Source of the DNA: Tateyamaria sp. ANG-S1
Lineage (GTDB): Bacteria; Pseudomonadota; Alphaproteobacteria; Rhodobacterales; Rhodobacteraceae
Length of the DNA stretch: 64,000 nt
Direction: 5' to 3'
NCBI RefSeq assembly: GCF_000814025.1
Contig: NZ_JWLL01000013.1
Coordinates: 1 to 64,000 of the forward strand
Under the pieces are notes generated by a model. That model was given only the letters and a program-made list of their open reading frames with translations. It was not told the DNA's origin and searched no databases. The translations under genes were made by a program, and so were the position numbers. Each line of letters starts with the position of its first letter. Within the stretch, counting starts at the first letter, position 1. Positions 26,495-35,432 of this stretch are shown here, piece after piece.

Positions 26495-27835
26495 ATGTCG
26501 TGGGATAGCAAAGTCCTATGGAATGACGGACTGTTCCTGCAGCCGCACCATTTCCAGCAGGCGGACCGCTATACCGAAAGCCTGGTCACCGGGTTGGCGC
26601 GGCGCATCACGGCCTATGGCTGGGGCGTCAACGCGCTTGAGATTGACACCGAAGTGCTGAAATTCGGTCAGTTTGCCATCAAATCCTGCGAGGGACTGAC
26701 ACAGGACGGCACCGTGTTTCGTGTGCCAAGTGCCGAAGATCACCCGCCGGCCATGGACGTCCCCGAGGGGATCAAAGACTGCGTCGTCTACCTGACCGTG
26801 CCGCAGCGTCGTCAGGGCGCGCTCGAAGTCGATATGACTGGCGCTGAATTGTCCGCAGCACGGATGCGCCCGGCCGAGATCGAGATCACCGATGTCACTT
26901 CGACCAGCAAAAAGGCGGTGACCATGGGGGTCGGCAAACTGCGCCTGCAATTTGCGTTACAAGTGGATGATCTCGCCGACCGGCTGTGCATCCCCATCGC
27001 AAAGATCATTGAGGTGAAACCGGACAAGGAGGTGGTGCTCGACACAGCCTTTATTCCGTCCTGTATCGATAGTCGGGCCGCCGGATCACTCAAGGATTTC
27101 ATCCGCGAGTTGGACGGTCTTTTAGGGCATCGTCAGTCGGCACTTGCAGGGCGCTTGTCCGAAGGCGGCGGCACCAAAGGCGTGGCCGAGATTTCGGACT
27201 TCCTGCTATTGATGTGTGTGAACCGCGCGCAACCGTTGATCAAGCATCTGTCGCAAATCGAAAACGTGCACCCGCAACACCTTTACGCAGTATGTGTTTC
27301 GCTCGCGGGGGAACTCGCGACCTTCATGGCCAATGACAAGATGGCCGAGGCGTTTCCGCCCTATGCCCACGATGACCTGACAGCGACCTTTACGCCCGTC
27401 ATCAAGACGCTGCGCCAGTATTTGTCGTCCGTTTTGGAACAGACTGCCATCTCGATCCCGTTGGATCCGCGCAAATATGGTATCAGTGTCGGCGTCATCA
27501 CCGATCGCAAGCTATTGTCGACAGCCGGGTTCGTGCTGGCGGTTCAGGCCGATATTCCGGCCGAGAACGTGCGCAGGCATTTCCAAAACCAAGCCAAGAT
27601 CGGTCCGGTCGAAGAAATTCGCCAATTGGTCAACTCGGCCCTACCTGGCATTCCATTGCGCCCGTTGCCTGTGGCACCGCGCCAGATTCCGTATCATGCG
27701 GGGGTGGTGTATTTTGAACTGGATGGCGACAGTGGCCATTGGGGCAAGATGTCTACATCGGGCGGGATTGCCGTGCACGTGTCCGGCGAGTTTCCTGGCC
27801 TCAAGATGGAACTCTGGGCTATCAGGCAGGGCTAG
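26495..27835 (+). CDS. tssK: T6SS baseplate subunit TssK (ImpJ/VasE)
   Basis: 446 aa, normal length. It opens with VLWNDGLFLQPHHFQQADRY, the near-invariant TssK start (W-x-x-G-x-x-L-x-P-Q-H-F-Q), and continues with the siphophage receptor-binding-protein-like shoulder. It ends in the C-terminal head with the P-I-x-x-L-V-N-x-A-L-P-G-I-P-L block. TssK trimers connect the TssEFG wedges to the cytoplasmic parts of TssL and TssM. It is the sole tssK here, so one baseplate type must serve whichever membrane complex is built. Confidence 0.95.
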   Translation: MSWDSKVLWNDGLFLQPHHFQQADRYTESLVTGLARRITAYGWGVNALEIDTEVLKFGQFAIKSCEGLTQDGTVFRVPSAEDHPPAMDVPEGIKDCVVYLTVPQRRQGALEVDMTGAELSAARMRPAEIEITDVTSTSKKAVTMGVGKLRLQFALQVDDLADRLCIPIAKIIEVKPDKEVVLDTAFIPSCIDSRAAGSLKDFIRELDGLLGHRQSALAGRLSEGGGTKGVAEISDFLLLMCVNRAQPLIKHLSQIENVHPQHLYAVCVSLAGELATFMANDKMAEAFPPYAHDDLTATFTPVIKTLRQYLSSVLEQTAISIPLDPRKYGISVGVITDRKLLSTAGFVLAVQADIPAENVRRHFQNQAKIGPVEEIRQLVNSALPGIPLRPLPVAPRQIPYHAGVVYFELDGDSGHWGKMSTSGGIAVHVSGEFPGLKMELWAIRQG

Positions 27836-27858
27836 GCTGACAACAAGGGGGACGACAG

Positions 27859-29277
27859 ATGTCTGATAAGGATCCATTTGCCGAACCGGATGATGCGGAC
27901 CGCACCATCATTCGCCCCAATCCGGGCGGGCGACGCCCCAGTGCTGCCGCCCCGCAACCTGCCGCGACGCCGGAACCAAACTATCCGGGCATGCCGCAGC
28001 CCAGCGGCGGGGCACAGCAACCGATGGGCATCCCCTCCGCCACCCCAGGCGCCCGCCATGGCAGCGCGGCAGAGCCGAATGTCGAACAGGGCATGACTGG
28101 CATGAACCGCATCAATGCGGCCGCAGCCACCCTTTTTTCTCTGGTTTCTCGCATCCGGAACCGTGCACAGCACATGGACCCGGACAAACTGCGCCGCTCG
28201 GTCGTGGCCGAGGTACGGGAGTTTGAAAACCGGGCTATGCAGCAAGGCGTGGATGCCCAAGACGTGAAAATCGCGCGCTACGCGATCTGCGCCACGCTTG
28301 ATGATGTTGTTTTGAACACACCCTGGGGCGGTCAATCGATCTGGGCCCAACAATCCATGGTTGGCACCTTCCACAAGGAAACGGTGGGCGGCGACAGGTT
28401 CTATGATCTGTTGGCGCGGTTAGAGAAAGAACCAGGCAACAACATCGACCTTCTGGAATTTCTTTACATGTGCCTGTCGCTTGGGTTCGAGGGGCGACTG
28501 CGTGTCGAAGACAACGGCACAGACAAACACATGCAGATCCGGGCCGGCCTTGCGCGGATTATACGGGGCCAGCGCGGCACGATCGAAAAGGATCTGTCAC
28601 CGCATTGGAAAGGCGTAGAAGAACCGCACAAAGTGCTGTCAGTCTGGCGCCCTCTTTGGATCACAACGGCGACTGTCGCCGTTATTTTGACAGGCGTGTT
28701 CTTATCGCTCAGCTGGATGTTGAACCGGTCTACGGACCGGGTCATTGGACAGCTGTCCGTGCTGGATACGGGCCAAGTCGCCGAATTGATGCGCCGGGCC
28801 CCACCTCCACCGCCGCCACCGCCACCGCCTGATGTTCAGCTGAAACGGGTGCAAGGTTTTCTCGAAGAAGAGATCGAGCGGGGCATTGTCGAGGTATTCC
28901 AGGACCAGGCAACGATCACCGTGCGTCTGGCCGGGTCGGGCATGTTTGGCTCGGGCTCAGACCGGTTGCAACAAAGCTTTATTCCACCTCTCGACAAGGT
29001 GGCAAACGCTCTGAATGACACAAACGGGCCAATTATTGTCGTGGGACACTCGGACAATGTGCCAATCCGTTCATCGCGTTTTCCGTCGAACGACCACCTG
29101 TCGCTGGCACGGGCCGAGGCGGTCATGCGCAAGCTGGCAGACCGCGTGAATGACGGCAAAAGGCTGGCTGCCGAAGGCCGCGCCGACCGCGAGCCTATTG
29201 CCGACAACGGCACCCGCGACGGGCGGGCCAAGAACCGCCGCATCGAAATCGTTTTGGTCAGGGATGACACAGCATGA
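27859..29277 (+). CDS. tssL: T6SS membrane protein TssL1 (DotU/IcmH) with OmpA C-terminal domain
   Basis: 472 aa. The cytoplasmic N-terminus has Thr16 in D-D-A-D-R-T-I-I, the type of site phosphorylated by PpkA and read by Fha in Agrobacterium TssL. The DotU domain (~85-250) has a YAICATLDDVVLNTPWGG core. One membrane helix lies at 266-288, a poly-Pro stretch follows, and an OmpA-like peptidoglycan-binding domain (~375-470) contains GHSDNVPI and N-R-R-I-E-I. It joins TssM in the inner membrane and probably anchors the complex to the cell wall. A GGGGGA ribosome site precedes the ATG; its end overlaps tssM1 by 4 bp. Confidence 0.94.
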   Translation: MSDKDPFAEPDDADRTIIRPNPGGRRPSAAAPQPAATPEPNYPGMPQPSGGAQQPMGIPSATPGARHGSAAEPNVEQGMTGMNRINAAAATLFSLVSRIRNRAQHMDPDKLRRSVVAEVREFENRAMQQGVDAQDVKIARYAICATLDDVVLNTPWGGQSIWAQQSMVGTFHKETVGGDRFYDLLARLEKEPGNNIDLLEFLYMCLSLGFEGRLRVEDNGTDKHMQIRAGLARIIRGQRGTIEKDLSPHWKGVEEPHKVLSVWRPLWITTATVAVILTGVFLSLSWMLNRSTDRVIGQLSVLDTGQVAELMRRAPPPPPPPPPPDVQLKRVQGFLEEEIERGIVEVFQDQATITVRLAGSGMFGSGSDRLQQSFIPPLDKVANALNDTNGPIIVVGHSDNVPIRSSRFPSNDHLSLARAEAVMRKLADRVNDGKRLAAEGRADREPIADNGTRDGRAKNRRIEIVLVRDDTA

Positions 29278-32200
29278 TACTCAGATTGCTGCGCCGACTG
29301 CGCTCTGGAATAGCAACAACCATCATCGTCGCGCTCGCCTTTTGCCTGGTGGTCTGGTTCCTGGGCCCGCTGCTTGGCTTTGGCGAGGTACACCCCCTCG
29401 ATAGCCCCTTTGCCCGCCTGATTACCATTGCGGTTGTGCTGCTGTTGGCGCTGACCACGATCCTTCTGATCCTGATGCGTCGCTCCAAACGCGCCAAGCA
29501 GATGGAAGAAGACATTGTAAGTTCGGTCGACACGGTGGATGACGACGACGAATTGGTCAAAGCCGAGCTGAGCGAGCTAAAGGGCAAGCTGAAGGAAGCG
29601 CTTGTCACCTTGCGCAAGTCAAAGCTTGGGCGCAGATCACTGTACGAATTGCCCTGGTACGTGATGATCGGCCCACCCGGTGCGGGCAAGACGACCGCGA
29701 TCGTCAACTCCGGCCTAAGCTTCCCTCTCGCCAACAGCTCGGGCGAGGCTGCCGCCAGTGTGAGCGGTGTTGGCGGCACCCGGAACTGCGATTGGTGGTT
29801 CACCAACAACGCTGTGTTGATTGACACCGCAGGCCGTTACACCACGCAGGAAAGTGGCGAAAGCGAGGACAACGCAGGCTGGATCGGCTTTCTGAAATTG
29901 CTGAAGCGGAACCGGACGCGCCAACCGATCAATGGCGCGGTTGTCGCTGTGTCGCTGTCTGACTTGTCGTTGCAGGATGAAGCCACCCAAAAAAGCCATG
30001 CGGCAGCGATCCGGCGACGTTTGCACGAATTGCGCGAAACTTTGGGTGTGCGCTTTCCCGTCTACGTTCTATTCACCAAATCCGACCTGATTGCAGGCTT
30101 TTCCGAGTTCTTCGACAACCTGGGCAAAGAAGACCGCGAGCAGGTCTGGGGCTTTACGCTGCCCTTGCCCAAAAAGACCAAAGCGGAACTGTCACCTGTT
30201 GCGGCCTTTGACGAAGAGTACGGCCTACTGCTCAGCCAGTTAAACGCGCAATCGCTTGAACGGATGCAGCAGGAAACCGATCATCAACGTCGGTCTTTGA
30301 TTTCGAGCTTTCCGGCGCAAGTGGCGTCCGTACGCACCACGGCCCGGACGTTTCTTTCAGAAGTGTTCCAAGACAACCGGTTCGAAAAGCGGCATCTTCT
30401 GCGCGGGGTATACTTTACTTCGGGCACGCAAGAAGGCACTCCGATTGACCGGTTGATGATGGGCATGGCCCGCACGTTTGGCATCGGTCGCCAAGCCATC
30501 GGCAAAGGGGTTGGTACCGGACGGTCCTTTTTCCTCACGCGACTTTTTGAACATGTGGTCTTTCCGGAGGCCGGGCTTGTCAGCGCCGATGACAAGGTCG
30601 AGCGTCGGTATCGCTGGACCAAACGCGCCGCAATCACAGCCGCCCTTCTGGGCGGCATCGGCATGTCTGCGGTCTGGGCCCGCAGCTATTTGGGTAACGC
30701 CGAAATGATCGCCGACGCTGCAGCCAGTGTCGAACAGTACCGCACCACGGCCGCTCAGATTCCTGGCAGCCCGATCGAAGACAGCGACTTGCCAGGCATC
30801 GTGCCCGCGCTGAACATCCTGCGTACGATGCCCGCGAACCCGGCTGCGACCGACGCGCGGCCTGATGGCGCGCTGACGTGGGGGCTGTATCAGGGCAAGG
30901 TGATTGGCAACCAGGCCAGCCAGTCCTACCGCGCGGCCTTGAACGAACACATGTTGCCCCGCCTGCTTTTGCGGCTCGAAGAGCAGATGCAGGTCAATAT
31001 GAACAACCCTGACTTTCTGTACGAAAGCCTGAAGATTTACCTGATGCTGGGACAGCAAGGGCCCATGAACAAAGACTTGGTCAAAGAGTGGATGGCACTT
31101 GACTGGTCCGTTGCGTTTCTGGGGGCAGGACGCGACGACTTGCGCGCGGACCTCACTGAGCACCTGAACGCATTGCTTGATGCACCTATGGACCAAATCG
31201 CGCTCAATGGTCCGTTGGTTGAACAGATCCAGGGGCTGTTGACCGAAATGCCGTTGGCCCAACGGGTCTATAACAGCATCATCAACTCTCCCCGCGCCAA
31301 GGGCCTGCCGCAGTGGCGGCTCACTGATGTCGGCGGCCCGGCCATCACCCGCGTCATCGTGCGCTCTTCCGGTAAGCCCCTGAACGAAGGGGTCGAAGGC
31401 ATCTTCACCTATGACGGATTCAACAACGTGTTTCTTGACGAAGCGCTTGGTGTTGCGCAACGCATTCAAAACGAAAGCTGGGTGCTGGGCGAACGCGGCG
31501 CGGCCGAGCAATCCGAAACTGCTCTGCTGGCAATGAGCCGCGATGTGCTGGACCTTTATTACAGCGATTACATCTCGCGCTATGATCAGATCTTGGGCGA
31601 CATCGACATCATTCCGATGGAGAGCCTGAGCCACGCCGTGGAAGTTACAAATGTCCTGTCCGGGCCCACATCGCCACTGGTCAATATCCTGCAAGCGGTG
31701 TCTGACGAAACCAAACTGACCGAAGAACGCGGCGCCGTCGATGCCTCGGGAATTGCGGAAGGGGCGCAGGAAATTGGCGCGCTTGAATTGCAGTCGTCGC
31801 TATCCAGCCGCAGCCAATTGTTCCTCAATGCGCTCAGCAACAGCCTGCCAGCGGGTCAGACAGAGGCGCCGCAGCAACCTGGCGCATTTGTCGAAGAGCG
31901 CTTTGGCTGGCTTCACGAATTGGTTGCGGAAGTCGACAACCAACCTTCGCAGCTGTCGGAACTGACGGGTCGCCTGACGGAGGTCTATCAGGAACTGAAC
32001 AAGCTCAGCTTTGCCGGCGGCATTGGGGCAGGGGCCGGTGACGCAACTGCCATCGTGCGCTTTCAAGAACTGGCCAACCGCTTGCCCGGTCCAATCCAAC
32101 GCTGGTCCACCCAGATTTCCAGCGGCTCATCCGGGATCACCGCGGATGGCACCCGCGCGTCCATCAACGCGCAGTGGCAATCTCAAGTTTTGCCGTTCTG

Positions 32201-32855
32201 CACCCAGGCCCTGGGCAACCGATACCCGTTTGAACGCGGCGCTCGTGCGGATGTGTCCATGACCGATTTTGGGCGGTTGTTCGCCCCGAACGGATTGATT
32301 GACGGCTTTTTCAACGAAAACCTCAGGGACTATGTCGACACCACCGTGCGCCCCTGGAACTGGAAGCGGGTCAATGACACTGATCTTGGCATCAGCCAGG
32401 CCGTCTTGCAGCAGTTCCAATATGCCGCCGAAATACGCGACGCTTTCTTTGCCGGAGGGGCGTCTCCGTCCGTGCGGTTCCAAATCACGCCAGAAGCTCT
32501 GGATCCCAAAGCGCAGGAGTTGTCGCTTGAGATTGACGGACAAACGGTCACCTTTGCCCACAATACGGCACCGCGGCCGGTTGCGATCGACTGGCCAGGC
32601 GCTGTCGGGTCTGCACGTATCGTCCTGCAACCGGTGGTCAACAACACATCTAACGGCATCACCCGTGATGGGCCCTGGGCGTGGTATCGTCTGCTCAGCG
32701 CAGCCGAAGTCCGACGCACGAATGTCTCGGACCGCAACCGCGTCATCTTTAATGTCGGCGGCCGCATTGCAATCTTCCAACTGCAGTCTGGGTCTGTCCT
32801 GAACCCCTTTGCCCTACCGGCGCTGAGCAAATTCAGCTGCCCGAAGTCGTTCTGA
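29274..32855 (+). CDS. tssM: T6SS membrane core protein TssM1 (IcmF)
   Basis: 1193 aa. Membrane helices lie at ~13-35 and ~47-68. A cytoplasmic NTPase-like domain carries an intact Walker A (GPPGAGKT, 133-140) and a D-T-A-G-R-Y-T-T motif. A third membrane helix at ~450-470 is followed by a ~720-residue periplasmic region containing the IcmF-related and C-terminal domains (including the D-G-P-W-A-W-Y-R-L-L segment). TssM spans the envelope and, with TssL, docks the baseplate. The 4-bp overlap with tssL1 and 1-bp overlap with tagF1 indicate a tightly coupled operon. No tssJ is found to supply an outer-membrane lipoprotein. Confidence 0.95.
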   Translation: MILRLLRRLRSGIATTIIVALAFCLVVWFLGPLLGFGEVHPLDSPFARLITIAVVLLLALTTILLILMRRSKRAKQMEEDIVSSVDTVDDDDELVKAELSELKGKLKEALVTLRKSKLGRRSLYELPWYVMIGPPGAGKTTAIVNSGLSFPLANSSGEAAASVSGVGGTRNCDWWFTNNAVLIDTAGRYTTQESGESEDNAGWIGFLKLLKRNRTRQPINGAVVAVSLSDLSLQDEATQKSHAAAIRRRLHELRETLGVRFPVYVLFTKSDLIAGFSEFFDNLGKEDREQVWGFTLPLPKKTKAELSPVAAFDEEYGLLLSQLNAQSLERMQQETDHQRRSLISSFPAQVASVRTTARTFLSEVFQDNRFEKRHLLRGVYFTSGTQEGTPIDRLMMGMARTFGIGRQAIGKGVGTGRSFFLTRLFEHVVFPEAGLVSADDKVERRYRWTKRAAITAALLGGIGMSAVWARSYLGNAEMIADAAASVEQYRTTAAQIPGSPIEDSDLPGIVPALNILRTMPANPAATDARPDGALTWGLYQGKVIGNQASQSYRAALNEHMLPRLLLRLEEQMQVNMNNPDFLYESLKIYLMLGQQGPMNKDLVKEWMALDWSVAFLGAGRDDLRADLTEHLNALLDAPMDQIALNGPLVEQIQGLLTEMPLAQRVYNSIINSPRAKGLPQWRLTDVGGPAITRVIVRSSGKPLNEGVEGIFTYDGFNNVFLDEALGVAQRIQNESWVLGERGAAEQSETALLAMSRDVLDLYYSDYISRYDQILGDIDIIPMESLSHAVEVTNVLSGPTSPLVNILQAVSDETKLTEERGAVDASGIAEGAQEIGALELQSSLSSRSQLFLNALSNSLPAGQTEAPQQPGAFVEERFGWLHELVAEVDNQPSQLSELTGRLTEVYQELNKLSFAGGIGAGAGDATAIVRFQELANRLPGPIQRWSTQISSGSSGITADGTRASINAQWQSQVLPFCTQALGNRYPFERGARADVSMTDFGRLFAPNGLIDGFFNENLRDYVDTTVRPWNWKRVNDTDLGISQAVLQQFQYAAEIRDAFFAGGASPSVRFQITPEALDPKAQELSLEIDGQTVTFAHNTAPRPVAIDWPGAVGSARIVLQPVVNNTSNGITRDGPWAWYRLLSAAEVRRTNVSDRNRVIFNVGGRIAIFQLQSGSVLNPFALPALSKFSCPKSF

Positions 32856-33520
32856 TGTCAGAAGGCTTTGGCGCCTACGGCAAGATCCCGGCACTGGGGG
32901 ATTTCCTGCGATCGAATGTCGGGCACGGCTTTGTCCAGGCTTGGGACGCATGGTTGCAATCTGGCATGACCGAGGTGCGTACAGCGCTTGGCGATCAATG
33001 GGACGATACCTATTTGACGGCGCCGATCTGGCGCTTTTCCCTGCCATCCGGGCTGGCCGGACCCAGTGCGATGATCGGGGTCGTCATGGCCTCCGTGGAT
33101 CGGGTGGGACGCCAATTCCCCCTGACCCTGTCTGCACCGGTAAAAACAGATGACACAGCCCGACTGCATTTCGCCAACACGTCGGTGTTTGAAACGCTCG
33201 AGCAGATCGCTCTGTCGATGCTCGAAGACGGTAGCACGCGTGAGGGGTTGGCATCTTCGCTGTCGCATGTGTCGATTCACACGCCAACATCCATCGCGTT
33301 GCCCTATTCCGGGCCAACTGCGCCGCAGCACCATCTGGCTGGCCAAGCCTTGTCCGCTGCCATCGGCCCAGGACAGGCAATTTGGTCGACAGACCTCCAA
33401 TCCGAACATCGGCTTATGGCCACCCGTGGCTTGCCCACTGGCCCTGACCTGTTTGCGCTGTTCAACGCCGGGGCCCCAATGACACCATCGTATGTCCACC
33501 ACATGATTGACGATCAATGA
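32855..33520 (+). CDS. tagF: T6SS regulator TagF1 (DUF2094 family)
   Basis: 221 aa. It starts FGAYGKIPALGDFLRSNVGHGF, the family hallmark (G-K-x-P-x-x-G-D-F), and keeps the Q-F-P-L-T-L segment. TagF is a cytoplasmic negative post-translational regulator, shown in other species to act through Fha. Start and stop overlap the neighbouring tssM1 and phosphatase genes. A second TagF with the same opening is at 56544-57254, here standing alone rather than fused to the phosphatase as in some Agrobacterium-type loci. Confidence 0.92.
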   Translation: MSEGFGAYGKIPALGDFLRSNVGHGFVQAWDAWLQSGMTEVRTALGDQWDDTYLTAPIWRFSLPSGLAGPSAMIGVVMASVDRVGRQFPLTLSAPVKTDDTARLHFANTSVFETLEQIALSMLEDGSTREGLASSLSHVSIHTPTSIALPYSGPTAPQHHLAGQALSAAIGPGQAIWSTDLQSEHRLMATRGLPTGPDLFALFNAGAPMTPSYVHHMIDDQ

Positions 33521-34230
33521 CCAACATCAGATACAGCGCCACAACCCATGTTGGGCTGAAACGCGAGGTTAACGAAGACAGCATCCTCGCACTACCGGAT
33601 CAAAAGATCTGGGTGGTTGCTGACGGCATGGGCGGTCACGCAGGCGGCGATTTCTCCTCGCAAGTAGTGGTGGACAGCGTTGCGATGATCGACCCGACCT
33701 TGCCACCCGTTGGACTTCTGAACGCATTGCGCGAAACGCTGGCACGGTCACACGCGCTGATCCAGCAAGAGGCTGCGACCCTCGGTGGCGTAACCATGGG
33801 GTCGACCGTCGTTACCTTCGCCATAGCAGAAGATCACTTTGCGACGTTTTGGGCTGGCGACAGCCGCCTATACAGGCTTCAGGGCGGCGTGCTAGAAATG
33901 CTGACAACGGACCACTCTGTGGTGGCCGAATACGTTCTCGCTGGCGATATGACTTGGGACGAAGCGGAACATCATCCGCATTCGAATGCCGTCACGCGCG
34001 CCGTTGGCGTGGGTGAAACGCTCGAATTGGAAAAGATCCGCGGCCAGGTTTTGCAGGGCGACCGCTTTTTGCTTTGCTCAGATGGGCTGACGAAATATGC
34101 GACGCTCGGGATGCTGGAACGCGTGCTCAGCCAGGAACCCATTGAAACCATCACTGATACACTGCTGCAAATTGCACTTGATGGTGGTGCAGCCGACAAC
34201 GTTTCGGTGATCGTAATCGACATCATCTAA
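33517..34230 (+). CDS. pppA: PP2C-family Ser/Thr phosphatase (PppA-like, copy 1)
   Basis: 237 aa, a bare PP2C catalytic domain. The metal-binding motifs are E-D-S near residue 22, DGMGGHAGGDFSS (~40), GDSRLYR, the L-C-S-D-G-L-T segment and C-terminal D-N-V-S-V-I-V. PppA removes the phosphate placed by PpkA and so turns the secretion switch off. It overlaps tagF1 by 4 bp. A second PppA is encoded beside the kinase at 55729-56544, so one kinase faces two phosphatases. Confidence 0.93.
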   Translation: MTNIRYSATTHVGLKREVNEDSILALPDQKIWVVADGMGGHAGGDFSSQVVVDSVAMIDPTLPPVGLLNALRETLARSHALIQQEAATLGGVTMGSTVVTFAIAEDHFATFWAGDSRLYRLQGGVLEMLTTDHSVVAEYVLAGDMTWDEAEHHPHSNAVTRAVGVGETLELEKIRGQVLQGDRFLLCSDGLTKYATLGMLERVLSQEPIETITDTLLQIALDGGAADNVSVIVIDII

Positions 34231-34239
34231 TTCCAGCGC

Positions 34240-34260
34240 AGCGCGCCAGTTCGGCGCGTT
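34240..34260 (+). terminator. Possible hairpin terminator after pppA1
   Basis: An 8-bp G+C-rich stem with one G-T pair (34240-34247 with 34253-34260) and a 5-nt loop begins 9 bp after the phosphatase stop. No T-run follows, so it would be weak or factor-dependent. It marks a plausible end of the main tss operon. Confidence 0.35.
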
Positions 34261-34320
34261 GACTTGGGGTCCTCACTCCGCCACTGTTTCTCAAAACAGT
34301 CGGCAACAAGCATACTCTAA

Positions 34321-35190
34321 ATGGACAACCGCATTATCCCGGCAATTCTGGGTGTTATGGTGCTGATCTTTGTTGGGATCGGTGTGCTGATCTATCTTGA
34401 ATTCCGGCCTGACGACGAAATCCGGTACGAGTCTGACGGCGATGTCGAATTCTCTGGGACTGCCATCGACAGCGGCGCCCGGATTGAAATCGAGTTGTTG
34501 CGCTCACAGATCGAGGCACTGTCAGGCCAGGTTGAACAGCTGGAAGATCGGTTGCGTGCCGTCGCCAATTCGCAGAGCCGCGCAACCGTTCCGCAAAGCG
34601 GCGACGCTCCGGTGTTCCAGCAAGACGGGCCCAATGACATTATTGATGCCTACGCTCAGGTCGTCCTGATTGCCAATCGTCGGAACGTGAACAAGGGCCT
34701 GCAAATCGCCTCGCCTACCTATCTGGTCGGTGTCTTTGGCAAACCGCGCGGTGACCTGAACAGCACATGCCAGCCGATGACCAACGAACGGCTCAAAAGC
34801 AAACTTCGCACGGAACAGGTTGGCCCAGTCCGGGTCAGGATGCTGGAACCGGCGATAGAATCCCTGCGCAATGTGTTTCAGAAGATTGAAGCGACCGATC
34901 CCGATCTCTATGCCCGCATCAACACCGCCGGCGCTCTTTGTGTCCGCCATGTCCGCGGTGCTCCGGGCCGGATTTCCACCCATGCCTTTGGGCTGTCATT
35001 GGATCTGAACATCGACGGCAAACTTGACCGGCTTGGCGACGGACGCACCCAACTGGGACTGACAATCCTGGCGGATTTCTTCAAAAACGAGGGCTGGTAC
35101 TGGGGCGCGGGCTTTTCCCGCGAAGACAGCATGCATTTTGAAGTCAGCCGCGGCCTGGTCGAGAAATGGATCGCAGAGGGCAAACTATAA
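34321..35190 (+). CDS. Membrane-anchored M15-family peptidoglycan peptidase (TagX-like role possible)
   Basis: 289 aa. One N-terminal membrane helix (~7-27, cytoplasm-in) is followed by a coiled-coil segment (~58-85) and a periplasmic domain whose end has the M15 zinc signature S-x-H-x-x-G-x-x-x-D (STHAFGLSLDLN) and M-H-F-E. Such enzymes cut peptide stems or cross-links of peptidoglycan. In Acinetobacter, TagX, an M15-like endopeptidase in the T6SS locus, opens the wall for assembly; the position directly after tssM-tagF-pppA supports a similar task. A T6SS effector is less likely given the membrane anchor. No clear Shine-Dalgarno is seen. Confidence 0.85.
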   Translation: MDNRIIPAILGVMVLIFVGIGVLIYLEFRPDDEIRYESDGDVEFSGTAIDSGARIEIELLRSQIEALSGQVEQLEDRLRAVANSQSRATVPQSGDAPVFQQDGPNDIIDAYAQVVLIANRRNVNKGLQIASPTYLVGVFGKPRGDLNSTCQPMTNERLKSKLRTEQVGPVRVRMLEPAIESLRNVFQKIEATDPDLYARINTAGALCVRHVRGAPGRISTHAFGLSLDLNIDGKLDRLGDGRTQLGLTILADFFKNEGWYWGAGFSREDSMHFEVSRGLVEKWIAEGKL

Positions 35191-35432
35191 TTTTACCATA
35201 ATTCCCATTATGAACAAATATAATCGAACACGTTGTTCAAGACTTGGCCGTTGCTTCGCCCTGACATTTTGATCTAGGCCGCATGAACGACTGCGCCAAA
35301 GGTGCGCTGATACAAACAAGAACCGGTGCTCCTAATGGTGCAGAATGCTGCTCGTTTGGGAAAACGCGTGTGGACACATGGAGGGTCGCCATCCACACTT
35401 GGTAGGCGCCAAAGGCAAGGGGGAATCAGGGC
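35191..35432 (+). promoter_or_regulatory. Intergenic region before the 1305-aa gene
   Basis: 242 bp. The first ~60 bp are unusually A+T-rich and contain TATAAT at 35219-35224, but no -35 element is found at the right distance. A GGGGGAA ribosome site at 35420-35426 serves the downstream ATG. Since the gene is separated from the tss operon, its own promoter is expected here. Confidence 0.4.

Noticed and set aside
35219-35224. TATAAT as a -10 element for the 1305-aa gene
   Set aside because: No -35 hexamer at 16-18 bp upstream; the region is simply A+T-rich, so it is noted only as an intergenic region.
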